Origin: JBGPGW01 sp046349515
Lineage (GTDB): Bacteria; Pseudomonadota; Alphaproteobacteria; CADEGL01
Assembly: GCA_046349515.1 (NCBI GenBank)
Contig: JAXMCE010000028.1
Location: forward strand, 1-13,817
Reading direction: 5' to 3'
DNA length: 13,817 nucleotides
This document shows, in pieces, positions 8,474 to 13,817 of the stretch. The notes below the pieces were generated by a model, which saw nothing but the letters and a program-made list of their open reading frames with translations, did no database searches and had not been told where the DNA came from. Each line of letters begins with the position of its first letter. Within the stretch, counting starts at the first letter, position 1. The position numbers and the translations under genes are program-made.

Positions 8474-9259
8474 CTATCGCCCGCGGAACTCGGCCTTGCG
8501 GTCCTCCGTGTAGGCGCGGGCGCCCTCGAAGTAGTCCGGCGAGGCCAGCGCCTTCTTGTAGGCCGGGAGGTCCAGGGTCGCGAGCTTGAGGAAGGCATCG
8601 CGGTCTGACAGCGTCTCGGCCGCGCGGATGACTTCTTTCGTCGCGCGGATCGCAAGCGGTGCGCCTTCCGCAATGGCCGCGGCCATCGCGCGGGCGCGCG
8701 GCAGGAGTTCGGCATGCGTCACGACCGCGTTGACGTGACCGTATTTCACGGCCTCTTCGAGCTCGAACCAGCGGCTCGTGAGCAGGACCTCGAGCGCGAT
8801 GCGCCGGGGCAGGAGGTAGGGCAGGCGTTGCGAGCCGCCGGCGTCGGGCACGATGCCGCGCCGGACTTCGGGAAACCAGAAGCGCACGTTCTCGGTCGCG
8901 ATCACGAGGTCGGCCGCGAGCACGATCTCCCACCCCCCGCCGATGGCATAGCCATTGACCGCGGCGATCACCGGCTTGTTGCAGTCGAGGAGGACGCGCA
9001 AGCCCGCGAAGCCGCCGGCGCCGTGGCTGTCGACGTCGCTCACCCCCGCTGCGACCTCGTTCATGTCCCAGCCGCCCGAGAAGAATTTCTCGCCTTGGCC
9101 GGTGATGATGGCGACCTGGAGCGAATCGTCTTCCTTGAAGCGTGTGAAGGCGGCCGCCATGGCGTGGCTCATCTCGGCGTTGATCGCATTGGCCTTCGGG
9201 CGGTCGAGCGTGATGGTGAGAACGGCGTCCTGGATGTCGAGGCGCAAGATATCGCTCAT
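8474..9259 (-). CDS. Enoyl-CoA hydratase of the CaiD (carnitinyl-CoA dehydratase / crotonobetainyl-CoA hydratase) type
   Basis: Crotonase-fold enzyme expected to add water reversibly to an enoyl-CoA. Its 261 residues equal the length of E. coli CaiD. The catalytic glutamates fall at the CaiD positions: Glu111 (GGGWEIVLAADL) and Glu131 (WFPEVRRGIVPDAGG). The oxyanion-hole stretches GEKFFSGGWDMNEV and AVNGYAIGGG are present, as is the CaiD-like GGFAGLRVLLDCNKPV. CaiD hydrates crotonobetainyl-CoA to carnitinyl-CoA. That exact substrate is an inference here, because other enoyl-CoA hydratases share the scaffold. The ATG overlaps the stop of the upstream CoA ligase gene by four bases (ATGA), so the pair is probably translationally coupled, consistent with ligase and hydratase acting in sequence. 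A second, different hydratase is encoded two genes upstream. Confidence 0.85.
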   Translation of the reverse strand: MSDILRLDIQDAVLTITLDRPKANAINAEMSHAMAAAFTRFKEDDSLQVAIITGQGEKFFSGGWDMNEVAAGVSDVDSHGAGGFAGLRVLLDCNKPVIAAVNGYAIGGGWEIVLAADLVIATENVRFWFPEVRRGIVPDAGGSQRLPYLLPRRIALEVLLTSRWFELEEAVKYGHVNAVVTHAELLPRARAMAAAIAEGAPLAIRATKEVIRAAETLSDRDAFLKLATLDLPAYKKALASPDYFEGARAYTEDRKAEFRGR

Positions 9260-11349
9260 GGGGCTCCTCCCTGGCGCGGCTTGATGAGGGCGTCGACGAT
9301 GACGCCGCCCGTGGGCGTGGCGATGTAGGGATTCACGTCCACCTCTCTCAGCACCGGCGCCAAATCCGCGGCAAGGGTCGAGAGGCGCGCGAAGGCGAGA
9401 GCGAGGGACTCCATGTCCGCGGGAGACTGGCCGCGGACGCCGCCGAGCAAGCGTCGGATCCCGAGGGAGTCGATGAGCCCCCTCGCTTCCACGGGATCGG
9501 TCGGGGCCAGCGCGAACCGCACATCGCGGAGGATCTCGACGAGAATGCCGCCCGCGCCGATCATGACCAGGGGCCCGAACTGTGGGTCGACGACGATCCC
9601 CATGGCGACCTCGACGCCGGGCTCCGCCATCGGCGAGACCTCGACCCGCGGGCCGAGGCGCGCGGCAAGGTCGTCATAGGCTCGGCCGACGGCGGCGGCA
9701 TCGGGCAAGTTCAGCTTGACGCCTCCCACATCGGATTTGTGGTCGATACCCATCGCGGTCTTGAGCACGACCGGCCAGCCGAGGCGCGCGGCGGCCTCGA
9801 TCGCCGCGTCCCGCGAGGCGGCCACGCTCGATGCCAGGACCGGCAGGCCGTAATCGGCGAGGAGCGCGCGCGTGTCGTCGAGGCCGAGCGGGGATGGATT
9901 GGCGAGGCGCGTGAGCCAGCGCTCGCGGGTCGCCGCGCCGGGCCCCGGGAGTGGTGCGAGGGCGGGGCGCGACAGGCTGTCGCGATGGGCGAAGGCGGCG
10001 CGGATGGCTTTGAGCGCCGTATCCATGCCGTCGAGGACGGGGATGCCGGCCTGGGACAGTTCCGTCGCGAGAGTCGTGCGCGGCATGCGAGCGATCGTGG
10101 TCGAGGCGAGGACCAGCTTGTCCGAGCGAGCGGCGGCGTCCTTGAGCGCGCGGGTGAGGCCGCGCGTCATGTAGTCTTCGAGGGTCATGTCGTAGAAGAA
10201 CACGCCGGCTGCCGCGTCGGGGTCATCCATGAGCGCGCCAAGGCAGTCGCGATAGACGCGCTCGTAGTCCTTGCCGCTGCCCCAGGCGTCGACCGGGTTG
10301 ACCGCTTCGAGCCCGTATTCGAGCCGATCCGCGAGCACCGCCCGCGTTGTCTCCGCGATGTCGGCAAAGCGGAGCCCGTAATCCTTGGCGAGATCGATGA
10401 GAAGGCCCCGCGCGCCGCCCGAATCGAGGATGGCGGCGAGGCCGCCCGCCGCCGCGCGCTTGGGCGCGGAGAGAAGCAACGCCGTCGCGGCCAGCTCGTC
10501 CGTCGAACCGACGCGGATGACGCCGTAGCGGTCGAACAACGCCTGGTAAGCCGCATCATCGCCTGCGATCGCGCCCGAGTGACTTTCGGCAAGCCGCGCC
10601 GACAGCGGTGTGCGTCCGACCTTGACCGCGACGACCGGCACTCCGCGGTCCCGCGCCTTCTTTAGCGCCGCGATGAAGGCGGCCGGCTCGCGCACCGTCT
10701 CGAGGAAAAGCGCGATGACGCGCGTCGATGGCAATTCGAGCGCGTAGTCCATGTAAGCTGCGACGGTCGTCGCGAGTTCCTGGCCGGCCGAGACGGCGAT
10801 ATTGAACTTCAAGCGAAAGTCGAGCTCGACCATCGCGCAATAGACCGTGCCCGAATGGCTGATAAAGGCGATCGAGCCGGGCTCGAAGCGGGAAATCGGC
10901 GCCCAGTTAGCGGCGGCTCGTGCCTCGGGACTGACCCAGCCGATGCAATTGGCGCCGCACATCTCGATGCGTGATGTGCGGGCTTTCGCGGCCAAGCGCC
11001 GGGTGAGCGGCGGGTCGCCGTCGCCTTCGAGATAGCAGCTGCCGAAGATGGTGACGGCCCTGACGCCGTGGGCGAGCGCCTCGTCGAACTGCCGCTCCAC
11101 CCGGTCGTTGGCGACAACGAGAACCGCGTGGTCGATGGGGCCCGGGACCGCGGCGAGGTCCGGATAGGCGCGCGCACCTTCGACCGAGTCATATTTCGGA
11201 TTGATGGGATAAAGCTCGCCCAGAAATCCCGCTTGCCGCAGTTGGCGCATGACGTCGTTGCCCGGCGTGTCGGGGCGCGGGGAGGCGCCGACGACCGCGA
11301 TCGATCGAGGAGCGAGCAGCGGCTGGAGACGGTGATGCGCTGCGGTCAT
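9256..11349 (-). CDS. NDP-forming acyl-CoA synthetase, fused alpha-beta type
   Basis: Cytosolic ligase that makes an acyl-CoA from a carboxylic acid, CoA and ATP through an acyl-phosphate and a phosphohistidine, releasing ADP. The 697 residues run as follows: a CoA-binding Rossmann domain (about 12-145: RSIAVVGASPRPDTPGN, GANCIGW), succinyl-CoA-ligase-like domains carrying the phosphorylated histidine, and a C-terminal ATP-grasp domain (about 485-697: VVLKTAMGIDHKSDVGGVKL, GAGGILVEIL, EVDVNPY). The catalytic histidine is His257 (ESHSGAIAGDDAAY), the same number as in the archaeal acetyl-CoA synthetase alpha subunit. The substrate cannot be read from sequence; family members act on acetate, other short acids, pimelate and feruloyl-type acids. 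Coupling to the CaiD-like hydratase suggests an unsaturated or hydroxylated short-chain acid. No clear ribosome binding site precedes the ATG, which lies 24 bp after the preceding gene's stop. Confidence 0.9.
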   Translation of the reverse strand: MTAAHHRLQPLLAPRSIAVVGASPRPDTPGNDVMRQLRQAGFLGELYPINPKYDSVEGARAYPDLAAVPGPIDHAVLVVANDRVERQFDEALAHGVRAVTIFGSCYLEGDGDPPLTRRLAAKARTSRIEMCGANCIGWVSPEARAAANWAPISRFEPGSIAFISHSGTVYCAMVELDFRLKFNIAVSAGQELATTVAAYMDYALELPSTRVIALFLETVREPAAFIAALKKARDRGVPVVAVKVGRTPLSARLAESHSGAIAGDDAAYQALFDRYGVIRVGSTDELAATALLLSAPKRAAAGGLAAILDSGGARGLLIDLAKDYGLRFADIAETTRAVLADRLEYGLEAVNPVDAWGSGKDYERVYRDCLGALMDDPDAAAGVFFYDMTLEDYMTRGLTRALKDAAARSDKLVLASTTIARMPRTTLATELSQAGIPVLDGMDTALKAIRAAFAHRDSLSRPALAPLPGPGAATRERWLTRLANPSPLGLDDTRALLADYGLPVLASSVAASRDAAIEAAARLGWPVVLKTAMGIDHKSDVGGVKLNLPDAAAVGRAYDDLAARLGPRVEVSPMAEPGVEVAMGIVVDPQFGPLVMIGAGGILVEILRDVRFALAPTDPVEARGLIDSLGIRRLLGGVRGQSPADMESLALAFARLSTLAADLAPVLREVDVNPYIATPTGGVIVDALIKPRQGGAP

Positions 11350-11373
11350 GGCGGCGAGCGCGATCGCCGGCGG

Positions 11374-12141
11374 CTATTTCTTCTTGTCGATGAACCCTGC
11401 GACGCTGGCCTCGAGGTCGGGCGAGGACATTTGGATCACATCGGCCAGATACTCGAGCTGGCGTCCCGTGCGATTGGGCGTGCCGTAGCCGAAATTGACG
11501 ATTTGCTTCGCGATCGACACGGTGCGTCGGGCGGACCCCTGGATCACGTGTTGTGCCATCTCGATCGCGCTCGCGACCGTCGTGCCGTCATCGACCACCT
11601 TGTTGAGGATGCCCCAGCCGAGAGCTTCTTCGGCGGTGAGCCGCCGACCGAACAGCACGACCTCTCGCGCGCGCGAAAGGCCGATCATGCGCGGCAGGCG
11701 CTGCGTGCCGCCCCAGGTGGGCAGCGCGTTGATCGTGACCTCCGGCAGGCCGACCGTCGTGCTGCGCCCCGCCAGCCGGTAGTCGCAGGACAGCGCGATT
11801 TCGAGCCCGCCACCGAGGCAGAACCCTTCGATCGCCGCGATGACGGGACAGGGATGCTCCTCGATCATGTCCATGACCCCCTGGCCGAGCTCGGTGTGCG
11901 CCAGGCGCCCCTCGAGATCGAGCTCAGCCATGGCCTTCAGGTCCGACCCCGCACAGAAGGCGCGCGTGCCCGCCCCCGTCAGCACGATCGCGCGCACATC
12001 CTGCCGCTGTTTGTAGGTCGCGAGCGCATCGCGGATGAGATAGAGCGTGTCGTTGTCGAGCGCGTTCCGCCGCTTCTCGCGGTTGATGGTCAGCACCGCG
12101 ACGTTCCCGCGCAACTCGGCGATCAGCTTGGTCTCATCCAT
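11374..12141 (-). CDS. Enoyl-CoA hydratase/isomerase family protein (second crotonase)
   Basis: 255-residue crotonase-fold protein, probably an enoyl-CoA hydratase. Both catalytic glutamates of true hydratases are present: Glu114 (GGGLEIALSCDY) and Glu134 (GLPEVTINALPTWGGTQRL). The oxyanion-hole segments are RAFCAGSDLKAM and IEGFCLGGG. The ATG at 12141 is preferred to the adjacent in-frame GTG at 12144, because GGGAGG (12147-12152) is 5 bp from the ATG but only 2 bp from the GTG. The protein ends in KKK. It differs clearly from the CaiD-like crotonase in the same cluster (LTINREKRRNALDN here, LTITLDRPKANAIN there), so the two probably act on different intermediates. It lies 27 bp downstream of the amidohydrolase gene and 24 bp upstream of the CoA ligase gene. 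A lyase or isomerase role cannot be excluded. Confidence 0.85.
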   Translation of the reverse strand: MDETKLIAELRGNVAVLTINREKRRNALDNDTLYLIRDALATYKQRQDVRAIVLTGAGTRAFCAGSDLKAMAELDLEGRLAHTELGQGVMDMIEEHPCPVIAAIEGFCLGGGLEIALSCDYRLAGRSTTVGLPEVTINALPTWGGTQRLPRMIGLSRAREVVLFGRRLTAEEALGWGILNKVVDDGTTVASAIEMAQHVIQGSARRTVSIAKQIVNFGYGTPNRTGRQLEYLADVIQMSSPDLEASVAGFIDKKK

Positions 12142-12168
12142 CACGGCCTCCCGACCATCACAGCGGCA

Positions 12169-13017
12169 TCAGTTGAATTTGAAGAGCCTCGCAGCCGTAT
12201 CGTAGAGCAACTTCTGCTTGGCCGAATCCCGCAGGCCCAGCTCCTCGATCTGCTTCAATCCCTCGTCGTGCACCACGAGCGGGTAGTCCGTTCCCCACAT
12301 CACCTTGCCCTGCCCGAAGGAGTTCATGAAGTGCACCATCTCCTTCTTCCAGTATTTCGGCTTGTAGGCCGAGGTGCCGATATAGACGTTCGGGTGCTTC
12401 CAGGCGACGGCGATCGCTTCCTCGACCCAGGGCCAGCCGGTGTGGGTGCAGACGATGGGGAGGTCCGGGAAGTAGAGCGCGATCTCATCGAGGTGGATGG
12501 GACGGCCATTCTCGATGGGCATCAAGTCGAGCGTGTGCCCCATGGAGATCACGACGACAATGCCCAGCTCCTGGCACTTGGCGTAGTAGGGGAAATAGTA
12601 CTTGTGGCTCGGCGGCCAGCCGAAGCCGTGCGGATGGATGTGGATGCCGCGGAAATCGTGCTCGCGCACGCAGCGCTCGAGTTCGCGCACGCCGTCCATG
12701 CGTTTTCTCGGATCGACCCCGTAGAGCCCATAGACGAGCTTCGGGTAGGCCCGGCGCAGCTCGATGACTTCATCGACCGTCGTGTGCTCGACGGGGTGAT
12801 TGTTCCAGTAGGACCACGTGACGATCGAAGGGACGAGCAGCTTCTCGATGCCGAGCGCCGCCATGTGCTTGACGAAGACATCGGGGCCGATCTCCTTGAG
12901 ATTCCCCGTGAGGCCGACCTGCTCGAATCGCGCCGCCTCCTCGACATTCTGGCTGTAGTTCTTGCGGATGCTTTCGGGCGTGAAGTGGTTGCAGAGAATA
13001 TCGATGGCGCGGGTCAT
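12169..13017 (-). CDS. Amidohydrolase-2 / ACMSD-like family protein with an altered metal motif
   Basis: 282-residue TIM-barrel protein of the Amidohydro_2 family, which includes aminocarboxymuconate-semialdehyde and gamma-resorcylate decarboxylases as well as lactone hydrolases. Recognisable active-site residues are His161 (SMGHTLDLMP, matching the third metal histidine), His192 (CTHTGWPW, matching the catalytic histidine) and Asp244 (WGTDYPL, metal or base). The usual N-terminal HxH pair is instead Cys9-Asn10-His11 (DILCNHFTP). First-position variants of HxH are known among decarboxylases of this family, so it may decarboxylate rather than hydrolyse; that is an inference. GAGGAGAA lies just upstream of the ATG. 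It sits between a phenylacetate-CoA-ligase-like gene (10 bp) and a crotonase gene (27 bp), within a CoA-thioester catabolic cluster. The substrate is unknown. It is somewhat shorter than ACMSD (about 335 residues). Confidence 0.82.
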   Translation of the reverse strand: MTRAIDILCNHFTPESIRKNYSQNVEEAARFEQVGLTGNLKEIGPDVFVKHMAALGIEKLLVPSIVTWSYWNNHPVEHTTVDEVIELRRAYPKLVYGLYGVDPRKRMDGVRELERCVREHDFRGIHIHPHGFGWPPSHKYYFPYYAKCQELGIVVVISMGHTLDLMPIENGRPIHLDEIALYFPDLPIVCTHTGWPWVEEAIAVAWKHPNVYIGTSAYKPKYWKKEMVHFMNSFGQGKVMWGTDYPLVVHDEGLKQIEELGLRDSAKQKLLYDTAARLFKFN

Positions 13018-13027
13018 GCGGTTCTCC

Positions 13028-13817
13028 TCAGAGGGCGGTCGTCTTGCGCGCGTCGCGCGCGGCCTGGCTGATGTAGGCGCGTTCGTCGCGCCAACGCTTG
13101 GCTTTGTACTCGCTGCGCGCGAGGGTCCCTTGCGCGACGGGCTCGATCACGAAGCGCAGGCCGATGCGCCGGCGCAGCTCGTCCGCGATGCGCGCCGTCG
13201 CGGCACCACGCTCGGCCTCGCCAAGGGGCGCCTTCGGCATGAAGCGGATGGTCGCGACGTCGGAGCCGTCGGCGGCCGAGGTGAGATCGACCTGGTATTC
13301 ATCGACCTCGGGAAATTCGAACATCGCCTGCTCGACCGCCTGCGGCCACACGTTGACTCCCTTGATGCGATACATGTTGTCGAGCCGGCCGATCGAGCCG
13401 ATCTCGATGCCGCGATAGGCAAGGCCGCAGGGGCAGTAGCGTCCCGGGCGATAGACCGCGAGATCGCGCATCCGGCAGCGGATGACGGGCGTGTCGGTGT
13501 GATAGAGGCTCGTGAGCACGACTTCGCCGCGCTCCCCGTCCGGGACGTGCCGGCCGGTCGCCGGATCGACGACCTCGACGAGCACGTGCTCATCGACGTT
13601 GTGGAGCATGCCGGGCCGCGCGGCGCTGCCGACGCCATGGGAGCATGAGAACATGTGGTCGTTGCGCGACTGGGTCGAGCCGTAGCGGTCGTAGACCCGC
13701 GCCTGCCACTCGCTTTCGAGGCGCTCGTACCAGGAGATAGCCGCGCCCTCGCCGCCGCAATAGAGCGCTCGCAGGCCGGGCGCCGGCGGCAGCTCTTTGG
13801 TCACGGCCGAGAGGTGC
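13028..13817 (-). CDS. Phenylacetate-CoA ligase family (AMP-forming) protein, C-terminal part (5' end outside window)
   Basis: ANL-superfamily acyl/aryl-CoA ligase of the PaaK type, making an acyl-AMP and then an acyl-CoA. The frame runs off the right edge; a GTG at 13804 is in frame but is not the real start, because the reading continues as HLSAVTKEL. Of about 430 residues, 262 are visible. In fragment numbering: YGSTQ (45-49, the A5 motif), TPVIRCRMRDLAVYRPG (A7 region), CPCG (128-131, the PaaK-type cysteine pair), GRLDNMYRIKGVNVWP (143-158, A8 hinge) and Lys238 (RSEYKAKRW, A10 catalytic Lys). The ATP-binding P-loop lies upstream of the window. The A5 Glu is replaced by Gln. The stop is 10 bp before the amidohydrolase gene, so it is probably in the same operon. 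The acid substrate is unknown. Confidence 0.87.
   Translation of the reverse strand, partial: HLSAVTKELPPAPGLRALYCGGEGAAISWYERLESEWQARVYDRYGSTQSRNDHMFSCSHGVGSAARPGMLHNVDEHVLVEVVDPATGRHVPDGERGEVVLTSLYHTDTPVIRCRMRDLAVYRPGRYCPCGLAYRGIEIGSIGRLDNMYRIKGVNVWPQAVEQAMFEFPEVDEYQVDLTSAADGSDVATIRFMPKAPLGEAERGAATARIADELRRRIGLRFVIEPVAQGTLARSEYKAKRWRDERAYISQAARDARKTTAL

Noticed and set aside
11068..13071. A 667-codon open frame on the + strand opposite the ligase, crotonase and amidohydrolase genes, plus similar long antisense frames such as 738-2075 (-), 1963-3243 (-) and 4263-5804 (-).
   Set aside because: They are mirror frames of strongly recognisable genes in very GC-rich DNA. Their translations are rich in Arg, Asp, His and Val, lack domain motifs and follow the third-position GC bias of the sense genes.

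Overview
The window is very GC-rich, densely packed bacterial DNA. Codon style, GGAGG-type ribosome binding sites and gene content suggest a proteobacterium, most likely an alphaproteobacterium (inference from style and family resemblance only). It holds two convergent gene clusters. No RNA gene, mobile element, CRISPR array or transcriptional regulator is visible.

Left half, + strand (1-7483): a phosphonate island. It starts inside phnW (2-aminoethylphosphonate:pyruvate transaminase; N-terminus outside the window), then phnA (phosphonoacetate hydrolase) and phnY (phosphonoacetaldehyde dehydrogenase). A 140-bp gap follows, then a three-gene ABC importer of the putative 2-aminoethylphosphonate type: binding protein, ATPase and a fused double-domain permease. 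The layout reads as one assimilation route: import 2-aminoethylphosphonate (2-AEP), transaminate to phosphonoacetaldehyde, oxidise to phosphonoacetate, then hydrolyse the C-P bond to acetate and phosphate. All seven metal/catalytic residues expected in PhnA, and the catalytic Cys/Glu/Asn of PhnY, are present.

Right half, - strand (13817-7499): a catabolic cluster built around CoA thioesters. In transcription order it has a phenylacetate-CoA-ligase-like enzyme (N-terminus outside the window), an amidohydrolase/decarboxylase-superfamily protein with an altered metal motif, an enoyl-CoA hydratase, an NDP-forming acyl-CoA synthetase, a second enoyl-CoA hydratase resembling carnitinyl-CoA dehydratase CaiD, and a beta-keto acid cleavage enzyme (BKACE, DUF849) resembling the dehydrocarnitine-cleaving branch. 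Spacing is tight (one 4-base overlap; gaps of 10, 24 and 27 bp) except for 87 bp before the BKACE gene. The true substrate is unknown. A carnitine/crotonobetaine-like compound is a reasonable guess for the last genes, but no carnitine dehydrogenase is in view.

The clusters meet tail to tail with 15 bp between stop codons. A strong hairpin in the last codons of the permease gene may end transcription from both sides. The least ordinary items are the unassigned CoA cluster with its variant amidohydrolase, and a pair of mutually exclusive hairpins immediately before the transporter ATPase gene.
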